In this document: one piece after another, positions 43,505-51,416 of the stretch | Position numbering within the stretch: the stretch's first letter is position 1 | How the letters are laid out: each line of letters starts with the position of its first letter | Source of the DNA: Actinophytocola sp049647105 | GTDB lineage: Bacteria > Actinomycetota > Actinomycetes > Mycobacteriales > Pseudonocardiaceae | Assembly (NCBI RefSeq): GCF_049647105.1 | Contig: NZ_JBARWZ010000100.1 | Span: 1 to 64,000 of the forward strand | Direction: 5' to 3' | Length of the DNA stretch: 64,000 nucleotides | Program-made: the position numbers and the translations under genes | Notes under the pieces: generated by a model | The model's input: only the letters and a program-made list of their open reading frames with translations | Told to the model about the DNA's origin: nothing | Database searches by the model: none

Positions 43505-43864
43505 ATGAACACCCTGGACGCTCTGGACGCCAAGTCGCTGCGTTCTGACATCCCGGCTTTCCGCCCGGGCGACACGCTGAAGGTCCACGTCCGCGTCATC
43601 GAGGGCTCCCGCGAGCGGGTCCAGGTGTTCAAGGGCGTTGTGATCCGTCGCCAGGGCGGTGGCATCCGCGAGACCTTCACGGTCCGCAAGATCTCCTTCG
43701 GCGTCGGCGTCGAGCGCACCTTCCCGGTGCACTCCCCGAACATCGCCACGATCGAGGTCGACCGCCGAGGTGACGTGCGCCGCGCCAAGCTGTACTACCT
43801 CCGTGAGCTGCGCGGCAAGGCCGCCAAGATCAAGGAGAAGCGCGAGACGGCGCCGACCGCCTGA
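43505..43864 (+). CDS. rplS: 50S ribosomal protein bL19
   Basis: This 119-residue protein contributes to the intersubunit bridge region. The core reads IPAFRPGDTLKVHVRVIEGSRERVQVFKGVVIRRQGGG and ERTFPVHSPNIATIEV. ATG 43505 begins MNTLDALD, the usual actinobacterial start; GAGG lies about 12 bases upstream. An in-frame ATG at 43472 would add 11 residues and is less likely. The 120 bases between trmD and rplS may hold its own promoter. Confidence 0.95.
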   Translation: MNTLDALDAKSLRSDIPAFRPGDTLKVHVRVIEGSRERVQVFKGVVIRRQGGGIRETFTVRKISFGVGVERTFPVHSPNIATIEVDRRGDVRRAKLYYLRELRGKAAKIKEKRETAPTA

Positions 43865-43887
43865 CCTGCTTTTTTCGCGTGGCCCGG

Positions 43888-43893
43888 TAGCCT
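43888..43893 (+). promoter_or_regulatory. -10 element for a leaderless lepB transcript
   Basis: TAGCCT lies seven bases before GTG 43901. Confidence 0.4.
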
Positions 43894-43900
43894 GGGCGTT

Positions 43901-44851
43901 GTGGCGAACCCCGTGCACGCTCCGACTCCAGAGGATGATCCGGAGCGCACAGAGCTGATTCCCAAGATCGGCGACACCGGCTCGGTGCCGGTGTCGCCGC
44001 CTGAGGGCGGCACGGAGGATCGCAGCTCCACCAAGTTCGGCAAGCATCGCAAGCCGCCCAAGAAGCGGCCGTTGTGGCGCGAGCTGCTCTCGCTGCTGGC
44101 CGTGGCTCTCGTGCTCACGTTCCTGATCCAGCAGTTCCTCGGGCGCGTGTACTCCATCCCGTCCGGCTCGATGGAGCAGACCCTGCACGGCTGTCCCGGC
44201 TGCACGGGTGACCGTGTGCTGGTGGACAAGCTCGTCTACGACTTCTCCGACCCGGAACCGGGCGACGTGATCGTCTTCGAGGGCCCGCACACCTGGACCG
44301 AGAACGACATCCAGACGCCAAGGACCGGCAACGTCCTGCTTCGCGGCGTCCAGTACGTCGGCTCACTGATCGGCCTCGCCCCACCCGACGAACGCGACTT
44401 CGTGAAGCGGGTCATCGCGGTCGGCGGCCAGACGGTCCAGTGCTGTGACGACGACTGGCACGTCCTCGTGGACGGCAAGCCGCTCGACGAGCCCTACATC
44501 TACTGGCAGAACGGTGCGCCGGACGCCCGCCAGCGCTTCGACGCGGTCACGGTGCCCTCGGACACGCTGTGGGTCATGGGCGACAACCGCAGCGACTCGT
44601 GCGACTCCCGCTGCCAGGGCGGCGGCGGTGTCCGCGGCGTCGTCCCGATCGACAACGTGATCGGTAAGGCCCGCTACATCGTGCTGCCGCCGGACCGCTG
44701 GCGCGGCGTCGGCGACCACAACCCGCAGACGGCCGACGCGGTCGCCCTGGGCGCACCCGCCTGGCAGGCGGGCACCCCGCTTGGCCTCGGCCTGATCGCC
44801 GCGTGGCCGACCCGGTGGCTGGGTCGCAGGCTCCGCCGTCGCCGCTGGTAG
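43901..44851 (+). CDS. lepB: Signal peptidase I (first of two tandem copies)
   Basis: This 316-residue membrane protease removes signal peptides from exported proteins. A disordered N-terminal tail of 50 residues precedes one membrane helix (LLSLLAVALVLTFLIQQFLG). The catalytic serine is Ser90 in PSGSMEQTL and the general base Lys169 in DFVKRVIAVGG. Box E is WVMGDNRSDSCDSR. Six cysteines on the outer face (HGCPGC, CC, DSCDSRC) could form disulphides. A basic C-terminal segment follows a possible second helix. GTG 43901 is probably leaderless. It is closely similar to the next gene. Confidence 0.93.
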   Translation: MANPVHAPTPEDDPERTELIPKIGDTGSVPVSPPEGGTEDRSSTKFGKHRKPPKKRPLWRELLSLLAVALVLTFLIQQFLGRVYSIPSGSMEQTLHGCPGCTGDRVLVDKLVYDFSDPEPGDVIVFEGPHTWTENDIQTPRTGNVLLRGVQYVGSLIGLAPPDERDFVKRVIAVGGQTVQCCDDDWHVLVDGKPLDEPYIYWQNGAPDARQRFDAVTVPSDTLWVMGDNRSDSCDSRCQGGGGVRGVVPIDNVIGKARYIVLPPDRWRGVGDHNPQTADAVALGAPAWQAGTPLGLGLIAAWPTRWLGRRLRRRRW

Positions 44852-44894
44852 GCAACACTCGCATGCGCACCGCAGCACTCGCGGTCGGCACCGG

Positions 44895-44900
44895 TAGTCT
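44895..44900 (+). promoter_or_regulatory. -10 element for a leaderless second lepB transcript
   Basis: TAGTCT lies six bases before GTG 44907. Confidence 0.4.
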
Positions 44901-44906
44901 GCTCTA

Positions 44907-45815
44907 GTGGTCGACGTCGCACGCTCCGGTAACAGCAGGGACAACGAGGACGAGGGGGACGGCCCGGCTGACCAGGACAAACCCGGCGATCCCACCACGT
45001 CGGGCCGAAAAGCCAGGGGCAAGAAGAAGCCGCGCTCGTTCTGGAAGGAACTCCCGATCCTCATCGGGGTCGCGCTGCTGCTCACCCTGATCATCCAGAC
45101 CTTCCTCGCCCGGGTGTTCGTGATCCCGTCCGAGTCGATGGAACAGACGCTCCACGGGTGTCCCGGCTGCTACGGCGACCGCGTGCTCGTCGACAAGCTG
45201 GTCTACCGCTTCGGCGAACCGGAGCCCGGCGAGGTCGTGGTGTTCGAGCGGCCCGACACGTGGAACCAGTCGGAGTTCTCCGCCAACCGTTCCAGCAACG
45301 GCTTCGTGTCGTGGCTGCAGGACGTCGGCGCCGCGTTCGGCCTCGCGTCCCCCAACGAGGACGACGTGGTGAAGCGGATCGTCGCGGTCAGCGGCCAGAC
45401 CGTCGAGTGCTGCGACGAGAAGAACCGGGTCCTGGTCAACGGCAAGCCGCTCGACGAGCCCTACATCTACTGGCTCCCCGGCACCAACACGCAGGAGTCG
45501 TTCCCGCCCATCAAGGTGCCGGACGGCAAGCTGTGGGTGCTCGGCGACAACCGCAACAACTCGTGTGACTCGCGTTGCCAGGGCGGCGGTGGTGAGAACG
45601 GTCTGGTGCCGGTGGACAATGTCATCGGCAAGGTGCGCTACATCGTGTTGCCGCCGTCGCGGTGGCGCGGCGTTGGTGACCACAACCCGCAGAGCGTGAC
45701 GAACGCCGCGATGCCGTTCGTGCCTCTCGGACTGGGTTTCGCCGCCGCGTTCCCGACCGTGTGGCTGGGCAAGCGGGTGCGCGGGACGATCCGATCCAGT
45801 GGAGTTCGCACGTGA
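44907..45815 (+). CDS. lepB: Signal peptidase I (second of two tandem copies)
   Basis: This 302-residue paralogue of the preceding gene has the same layout: charged N-terminal tail, one helix (LPILIGVALLLTLIIQTFLARVF), catalytic Ser77 in PSESMEQTL and Lys156 in DVVKRIVAVSG. The box-B glycine of the first copy is Glu here, a change that may alter substrate choice. The same outer cysteines are conserved (HGCPGC, CC, SCDSRC). It has its own likely leaderless promoter. Its stop overlaps rnhB by four bases. Confidence 0.93.
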   Translation: MVDVARSGNSRDNEDEGDGPADQDKPGDPTTSGRKARGKKKPRSFWKELPILIGVALLLTLIIQTFLARVFVIPSESMEQTLHGCPGCYGDRVLVDKLVYRFGEPEPGEVVVFERPDTWNQSEFSANRSSNGFVSWLQDVGAAFGLASPNEDDVVKRIVAVSGQTVECCDEKNRVLVNGKPLDEPYIYWLPGTNTQESFPPIKVPDGKLWVLGDNRNNSCDSRCQGGGGENGLVPVDNVIGKVRYIVLPPSRWRGVGDHNPQSVTNAAMPFVPLGLGFAAAFPTVWLGKRVRGTIRSSGVRT

Positions 45816-46627
45816 CAGCGGCCCGACGGGGGCGTGTGGGGTGGCTGGAGTCCGGCCCGCCACGTCCCGTGCTTCGGCGCGAGTCAGGGAACTGGGCGCT
45901 GCAGTCGGCACTGGACCGGCGCGGCCTCGGCCCGGTGGCCGGCGTCGACGAGGCGGGCAGGGGAGCGTGCGCCGGCCCGCTGGTGGTGGCCTCGTGCGTA
46001 CTCCGACCGGGTGATTCCTCGCGCTTCGAAGGCCTGACCGATTCGAAGCTTCTCACCGCCGCGGCCCGCGAGCGGATGTACGACCAGGTCATCCGCCGGG
46101 CCGTCGACTACGCGATCGTGGTCGTCCCGGTGGAGGAGGTCGACCGCACGGGTGTCCACGTCTGCAACATCGAGGGCATGCGCAGGGCGATCGCCAGGCT
46201 GCGGAACCATCCCGGCTACGTGCTGGTCGACGGCTTCCGCGTGCCGGGCCTGACCGCGCCGTCGATGCCGGTCATCAAGGGTGACCAGGCCGTGGCCTGC
46301 GTCGCGGCGGCGTCGGTCCTCGCGAAGGTCACCAGGGACCGGATGATGGCCGACCTGCACGAGGAGTACCCGGTCTACGGCTTCGACGAGCACAAGGGCT
46401 ACTGCACGGGCACGCACAGCGCCGCGCTCGCCGTCCACGGGCCCAGCAGGGCCCACCGGTGGTCGTACGTGAACGTGGCGTCCTCGGGGATGGCGCACGG
46501 CCTGCGCGCGCCACACCCGGTGGCCTTGAGTGTGGCGGCGGCCGCAGTGGTCCAGAATGGTCGGATTGGGAGTCTGCCGGGCCAGGCGCCGACACCCGTC
46601 GAGCAGGAGGAGCGCGAGACCGCATGA
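45812..46627 (+). CDS. rnhB: Ribonuclease HII
   Basis: This 271-residue enzyme nicks RNA in RNA-DNA hybrids and at single misincorporated ribonucleotides. The catalytic D-E pair is in AGVDEAGRGACAGPLVVA, and other acidic residues are in LTDSK and VLVDGFR. The motif AAASVLAKVTRDRMM and the PVYGFDEHKGYCTGTH region are typical. The C-terminal 35 residues are an unconserved tail. GTG 45812 overlaps the lepB stop (GTGA), and the end overlaps the next gene (ATGA). Confidence 0.95.
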   Translation: MTAARRGRVGWLESGPPRPVLRRESGNWALQSALDRRGLGPVAGVDEAGRGACAGPLVVASCVLRPGDSSRFEGLTDSKLLTAAARERMYDQVIRRAVDYAIVVVPVEEVDRTGVHVCNIEGMRRAIARLRNHPGYVLVDGFRVPGLTAPSMPVIKGDQAVACVAAASVLAKVTRDRMMADLHEEYPVYGFDEHKGYCTGTHSAALAVHGPSRAHRWSYVNVASSGMAHGLRAPHPVALSVAAAAVVQNGRIGSLPGQAPTPVEQEERETA

Positions 46628-46947
46628 GCGCAGAGGATCTCGAGAAGTACGAGACCGAGATGGAGCTGCAGCTCTACCGGGAGTACCGCGACATCGTCGG
46701 CCAGTTCTCGTACGTGGTGGAGACCGAGCGGCGTTTCTACCTGGCCAACGGCGTCGACGTGCAGGTGCGCGACTCGGACGGCGAGGTGTACTTCGAGGTC
46801 CGCATGTCCGATGCCTGGGTCTGGGACATGTACCGGCCCGCCCGGTTCGTGAAGAACGTCCGCGTCATCACGTTCAAGGACGTCAACGTCGAGGAACTGG
46901 ACAAACCCGACCTCCGGCTTCCTGAAGAGGGCCCGTTCGGCTCGTAG
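46624..46947 (+). CDS. DUF2469 family protein
   Basis: This 107-residue actinobacteria-specific protein starts MSAEDLEKYETEMELQLYREYRDIVGQFSYVVETERRFYLAN, the defining DUF2469 region. The function is unknown. It follows rnhB throughout the phylum, also in M. tuberculosis, and is coupled to it here by a four-base overlap. Confidence 0.93.
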   Translation: MSAEDLEKYETEMELQLYREYRDIVGQFSYVVETERRFYLANGVDVQVRDSDGEVYFEVRMSDAWVWDMYRPARFVKNVRVITFKDVNVEELDKPDLRLPEEGPFGS

Positions 46948-46994
46948 CACATCCGGCCGACAATTCGGCTGGCCCGGGGGGCGAACGGGTGGAG

Positions 46995-47022
46995 TTGTCC
47001 ACAGCCGCGTCAGTTGTCCACA
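46995..47022 (+). promoter_or_regulatory. Pair of DnaA boxes upstream of yraN-comM-dprA
   Basis: TTGTCCACA occurs at 46995-47003 and 47014-47022, starts 19 bases apart, in the same orientation. This is the preferred DnaA box of high-GC actinomycetes. The pair lies about 53 bases before the yraN start. An equally spaced pair is found at 53586-53613. Confidence 0.65.
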
Positions 47023-47074
47023 GTTGATCACTGGCTCGTGGCCGTGACCCTGCCGGGCGGGCAGGGTCACGGTT

Positions 47075-47464
47075 ATGACGACCGAGACGACGTACTCGAC
47101 GCACCCGAGGCCCGCGCACCTGCGCACAGGTGAACGTGGCGAGGCCCTCGCCGCCAGGTATCTGGAGGAGCAGGGCCTTACGGTCCTGTCGAAGAACTGG
47201 CGCTGCCCCGAGGGCGAGCTGGACCTGGTCCTGACGGACGGCAGGACCCTGGTGGTCTGCGAGGTCAAGACCAGGACCACGGACAACTACGGCCCACCCG
47301 CGGAAGCGGTCGACGAGCCAAAAGCGGCCCGAATACGCAGGCTGACCCGCCGCTGGCGCGCCGACCACGGCGTGCCGCACGTCCCCACGCGCCACGACAT
47401 CGTGGCCATCCTCTGGCCCCCGGGCGAGACGCCGAGGGTCAGCCACCTCAGGGGCGTGCTCTGA
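47075..47464 (+). CDS. yraN: YraN family (UPF0102) endonuclease-like protein
   Basis: This 129-residue protein has a restriction-endonuclease-like fold: GERGEALAARYLEEQGLTVLSKNWRCPEGELDLVLTDGRTLVVCEVKTR, where the E-x(n)-D-x(n)-E-x-K residues form the putative active site. The role is not settled. It precedes comM and dprA in nearly all actinobacteria. ATG 47075 is followed by a short N-terminal extension. Its stop overlaps comM by one base. Confidence 0.92.
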   Translation: MTTETTYSTHPRPAHLRTGERGEALAARYLEEQGLTVLSKNWRCPEGELDLVLTDGRTLVVCEVKTRTTDNYGPPAEAVDEPKAARIRRLTRRWRADHGVPHVPTRHDIVAILWPPGETPRVSHLRGVL

Positions 47465-48978
47465 TGCCGCTGGCAAGAGCGTGGTCGGTGGCCCTGTTCG
47501 GGGTGGACGGCGTAGCGGTCGAGATCGAGGCCGACATCGGCGGCGGCCGCCCACGCACCCAGATTGTCGGCCTCCCGGACGCCTCACTCAACGAGGCGAA
47601 GGAGCGCGTCCGCGCGGCTGTCCGCAACAGCATGCGCAAGTGGCCGGACGAGCTGGTCACGCTGGCCCTGTCCCCGGCGGCCCTGCCCAAGGGCGGCGCC
47701 GGCTACGACGTGGCCCTGGCCTGTGCGGTCCTGGTGGCGGCGGGCCTGGAGCCAGGGGAGCGCCTGGAGAAGACGGTCCTGCTGGGCGAGCTGGCCCTGG
47801 ACGGCCGGGTGCGCACCGTCCGAGGCGTTCTCCCGGGTCTCCTGGCGGCACGCAAGGCAGGCCTGCGGCGTGCCATCGTCCCGTCGGCGGCGCTGGCGGA
47901 GGCGGCGCTGGTCACGGACCTGGAGATCCTGGGCGCCGAACACCTGACGGAGATCCTGGACTGGCTGCGCGGCGAACCGGACACGCTGCGCGAAGCGTCC
48001 CCGCAGCCACCCCAGGCACCGACGGACATCCCGGACCTGGCCGACGTGATCGGTCAGCCGGAGGCCCGGTGGGCGCTGGAGGTGGCGGCCGCGGGTGGCC
48101 ACCACCTGCTGCTGACCGGTCCACCGGGCACGGGCAAGACGATGCTCGCGCAACGCCTGCCCGGCCTGCTGCCCGCACTGGCAGACCAACAGGCACTGGA
48201 AGTCACGGCGATCCATTCGATCGCGGGCCTCCTGACTCCCGAGTCACCGCTGGTGACCACACCTCCGTTCGTGGCCCCGCACCATTCGTGCTCGGTCCCG
48301 GCGCTGGTGGGCGGCGGGGTGGGACTGGCGAAACCGGGTGCGATCAGCACCGCCCACAACGGTGTCCTGATGCTGGACGAGGCATGCGAGTTCGCGACCG
48401 ATCGCCTGGACGCACTGCGTACAGCCCTGGAGGAGGGCGAGGTGAGGCTCGCGAGGCGAGACGGAGTGGTTCGTTACCCGGCCCGCTTCCAGCTGATCAT
48501 GGCGACCAACCCGTGTCCCTGCGCCCCGCCCCGCGACTTCGACTGCACCTGCACCCCGATCGCGAAACGCCGGTACCTGTCCAGGCTGTCCGGCCCCTTG
48601 CTGGACCGAGTCGACCTGCGAGTCCGGATGCGCCCCATCACGGCGATGTCCCGCGCGGACCTGACGCCACCGGAACCGACAGCGGCGGTGCGGGCCAGGG
48701 TCCTGAAGGCAAGGGAACGAGCGGTGGCGCGCTGGAAGACCTACGGCTGGCTGACGAACGCACAGGCTCCTGGGCCAACGCTGCGCCGGGAGTTCGGCCT
48801 GCCACGAAAGACGACGGCGGTCCTCGACCGGGGCCTGGACACCGGCGCGGTGACCGCCAGGGGTGCCGACCGCTGCCTGAGAGTCTCCTGGACCCTTGCC
48901 GACCTCGCTGACGAGGACCTCCCCACCTCGGACCACGTGGCGGCGGCCCTCGAGTTCCGGGACCGAAGAGTCGCCTGA
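47464..48978 (+). CDS. comM: ComM/YifB family AAA+ helicase
   Basis: This 504-residue Mg-chelatase-like AAA+ protein promotes branch migration during natural transformation in other bacteria. The N-terminal Lon-like domain is at about 1-165. Walker A GPPGTGKTM lies at about 219-227, Walker B MLDEACEF follows, and ATNPCPCAPPRDFDCTCTP is the cysteine-rich zinc-like loop. The C-terminal domain ends the protein. It is coupled to yraN upstream; dprA follows after 230 bases. Confidence 0.94.
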   Translation: MPLARAWSVALFGVDGVAVEIEADIGGGRPRTQIVGLPDASLNEAKERVRAAVRNSMRKWPDELVTLALSPAALPKGGAGYDVALACAVLVAAGLEPGERLEKTVLLGELALDGRVRTVRGVLPGLLAARKAGLRRAIVPSAALAEAALVTDLEILGAEHLTEILDWLRGEPDTLREASPQPPQAPTDIPDLADVIGQPEARWALEVAAAGGHHLLLTGPPGTGKTMLAQRLPGLLPALADQQALEVTAIHSIAGLLTPESPLVTTPPFVAPHHSCSVPALVGGGVGLAKPGAISTAHNGVLMLDEACEFATDRLDALRTALEEGEVRLARRDGVVRYPARFQLIMATNPCPCAPPRDFDCTCTPIAKRRYLSRLSGPLLDRVDLRVRMRPITAMSRADLTPPEPTAAVRARVLKARERAVARWKTYGWLTNAQAPGPTLRREFGLPRKTTAVLDRGLDTGAVTARGADRCLRVSWTLADLADEDLPTSDHVAAALEFRDRRVA

Positions 48979-49023
48979 AGACCAGCGCCAACCCATCGAC
49001 CCGATCTGAAAGGAACCATCCCG

Positions 49024-49212
49024 ATGCGAATCCCGGACACCTGGCAGCCACCGCGTCCCGGCATCGCCAATACCACCGCGGATCTCTGCCCGCGCAGGTA
49101 TCGGCGCTCGATGAACCCGCCCCTGCCACCACCCGACTCCCTGGCCTGCCTCGCCCGAGGACCGGACTGCTGCGCCACCTCGGCGGCGGCGGACGCGCGG
49201 AGGGTGGCATGA
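49024..49212 (+). CDS. Possible short gene between comM and dprA
   Basis: An open frame of 62 codons starts at ATG 49024, with AAGGA about 10 bases upstream. It ends in an ATGA overlap with dprA, like most coupled gene pairs in this window. The product (MRIPDTWQPPRPGIANTTADLC, then Arg-, Pro- and Ala-rich sequence with several cysteines) matches nothing I know. It may simply be a leader whose translation feeds dprA. Confidence 0.3.
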   Translation: MRIPDTWQPPRPGIANTTADLCPRRYRRSMNPPLPPPDSLACLARGPDCCATSAAADARRVA

Positions 49213-50366
49213 CCGCCCCGGCCCGCGAGGAGGTCGCCATCGCAAGGGCCTACCTCATGCGGGTCGCCGAGCCGCCCGCGTTCGCGCTCCACGCCTTCGT
49301 CGACGTGGTCGGGCCGGTCGAAGCGGCCTGCCTGGTCCGCAGGGGCGATGTGCCGGACGCGGTCAGGAGCGAGACCGAGGCCCGGCGTGACCTCGACCTC
49401 GCGGGTGCCGACCTGCACAACGCGGAGAAGGCGGGTGCCCGGCTCCTGGTGCCGGAGGATCCCGACTGGCCTGCGTGGCAGCTGCTGTGCCTCGCCCCGC
49501 CCACCGACCGAGGGCTGCGGGGCGCGGGCAGGCCGCTCGGCCTCTGGGCCCGCGGCACGGCGCCGGCCGAGGACGTGTTCGACCGGGCGGTCTCGGTCGT
49601 CGGGGCGCGGGCGGCCACCGGTTACGGCGAGCACGTCGCCGCCGAGCTGGGGTACGGCCTCGCCCAGGCCGGCATGACGGTCGTGTCGGGGGCCGCGTAC
49701 GGGATCGACGGCGCAGCGCACCGCGGCGCGCTCAGCGCGGGCGGCCCGACCGTCGCCGTGCTCGGGTGCGGCATCGACATCGCCTACCCGGCTGGGCACA
49801 CCGGTCTCCTCGACGGCATCGCCGCGGCGGGGCTCATCGTCAGCGAGTACCCGCCCGGCACGTCTCCCGCCCGGCACCGCTTCCTCGTCCGGAACCGGCT
49901 GATCGCGGCCCTGTCGTCCGCGACCGTGGTCGTCGAGGCAGGCATCCGCAGCGGTGCCCGCAACACCGCGACCACGGCGGCGACGCTGGGCAAGGTCGTG
50001 ATGGCGGTACCGGGACCGATCACGTCGGCGATGTCGGTCGGCTGCCACGACCTGCTGCGGACGGGCAGCGCGGCGGTGGCCGGGTCGGTGTCGGAGATCG
50101 TCGAGGCGGTCGGGCCGATCGGTGCGAACCTCGACCCCGCCCGCCGCGACCACAGACGCAGCACCGACGGGCTCGGTGAGCAGGCACTACGCGTCCACGA
50201 CGCGCTCAGCCGGGAGGAGAGCAGGGACGCTGAGGAGATCGCGGTGGACTCCGGGATCCAGCTCGACCGGGTCCGCACGCTGTTGCCCGAACTGGAGACA
50301 ACGGGCCACGCCACCCGGCACGCCGACGGCTGGCGGCAGCCGAAGGGAGGTGACCGGCACGCCTGA
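49209..50366 (+). CDS. dprA: DNA-processing protein DprA
   Basis: This 385-residue protein loads RecA on incoming single-stranded DNA in competent bacteria. The Rossmann core shows VGARAATGYGEHVAAELGYGLA, VSGAAYGIDGAAHRGAL, LGCGIDIAYPAGH and FLVRNRLIAALSSATVVVEAG. A C-terminal winged-helix-like domain is visible near DSGIQLDRVRTLLPELE. The N-terminal region resembles a SAM-like domain. Together with comM it suggests DNA uptake or a recombination role, but no comEA or comEC gene is in the window. Confidence 0.94.
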   Translation: MTAPAREEVAIARAYLMRVAEPPAFALHAFVDVVGPVEAACLVRRGDVPDAVRSETEARRDLDLAGADLHNAEKAGARLLVPEDPDWPAWQLLCLAPPTDRGLRGAGRPLGLWARGTAPAEDVFDRAVSVVGARAATGYGEHVAAELGYGLAQAGMTVVSGAAYGIDGAAHRGALSAGGPTVAVLGCGIDIAYPAGHTGLLDGIAAAGLIVSEYPPGTSPARHRFLVRNRLIAALSSATVVVEAGIRSGARNTATTAATLGKVVMAVPGPITSAMSVGCHDLLRTGSAAVAGSVSEIVEAVGPIGANLDPARRDHRRSTDGLGEQALRVHDALSREESRDAEEIAVDSGIQLDRVRTLLPELETTGHATRHADGWRQPKGGDRHA

Positions 50367-50408
50367 CGTGCGTGGCGGTACTTGACCGATCAGACGTGAT
50401 GCCGCAGC

Positions 50409-51416
50409 GTGAAATGGGTGTCCGAGTCACGCGCGAGGGTCGACCTGCATCGCATCCGGGAGGAACTGCCCAGGGACGTCGGTGAGATCGTCGCCGCCTA
50501 CGAGCGGCACCTCGGGCTCGAGCGCGGGCTGTCCGCGCACACCGTCCGCGCCTACCTCGCTGATGTGGTCTCCCTGCTGGGGTTCCTGCACGGGCTGCCG
50601 GCCGTCGGCGGCGTCCGTAGCATCGACCGGAGCAAGGGGAAGGGCGTCGCGGCGCTGGACCTGACGGCACTGCGCGCGTGGCTCGCCGCGCAGCGGACGG
50701 CGGGGGTGGGCCGCACGACGATGGCGCGGCGGTCGGCGAGCGCGCGGACGTTCACCGCGTGGGCGCACCGGCGCGGGCACCTGGCGCGTGACCCGGGTGC
50801 CCGGCTCGCGTCGCCCCGGCCGCACCGCAAGCTTCCGTCGGTGCTGCGGCAGGACCAAGCGAGCGAGGTTCTGGAGGCGTCGAAGAAGGGCGCCGCCGAG
50901 CTGGACGCGGTCGCTCTCCGTGATCACGCTCTGCTGGAGCTGCTGTACGCGACGGGCATCCGGGTGTCCGAGCTGTGCGGTCTGGACCTCGACGACGTGG
51001 ATCTCGAAAAGCGCCTGGTCGTGGTGCTCGGCAAGGGCGGCAAGGAGCGCAGTGTGCCGTTCGGCGAGCCCGCGCTGCGGGCCGTTGTCGACTGGTTGCG
51101 GCGCGGCAGGCCGGCTCTCGCGAGGCCGACGTCACCACCCTCGCTGCTACTGGGCGCACGCGGTGGCCGGTTCCAACCGGCCAGTGTTAGACGTATCGTG
51201 CACGAAGCGTTGAACGCAGTTCCGGGTGTTCCCGTCATGGGGCCGCACGGGCTGCGTCATTCCGCTGCGACACATTTGCTCGAAGGTGGTGCCGATCTTC
51301 GTAGCGTCCAGGAGCTGCTTGGTCACGCTACGCTCGCAACAACGCAGCTTTACACCCATGTGACCGTCGAACGGCTGAAGGCAATCCATGACCGAGCGCA
51401 CCCCCGTTCCCGATGA
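50409..51416 (+). CDS. xerC: Tyrosine recombinase XerC
   Basis: This 335-residue recombinase, with XerD, resolves chromosome dimers at dif. All catalytic residues are present: R185 (ATGIRVSEL), K209 (GKGGKER), H280 and R283 (HGLRHSAATH), H306 (LLGHATL) and nucleophile Y315 (QLYTHV). The N-terminal SAM-like domain includes SAHTVRAYLADVVSLLGFL. The GTG start 50409 gives an extra N-terminal 30 residues compared with E. coli XerC, usual in actinobacteria. Its end overlaps the sigma gene by 29 bases. Confidence 0.94.
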   Translation: MKWVSESRARVDLHRIREELPRDVGEIVAAYERHLGLERGLSAHTVRAYLADVVSLLGFLHGLPAVGGVRSIDRSKGKGVAALDLTALRAWLAAQRTAGVGRTTMARRSASARTFTAWAHRRGHLARDPGARLASPRPHRKLPSVLRQDQASEVLEASKKGAAELDAVALRDHALLELLYATGIRVSELCGLDLDDVDLEKRLVVVLGKGGKERSVPFGEPALRAVVDWLRRGRPALARPTSPPSLLLGARGGRFQPASVRRIVHEALNAVPGVPVMGPHGLRHSAATHLLEGGADLRSVQELLGHATLATTQLYTHVTVERLKAIHDRAHPRSR

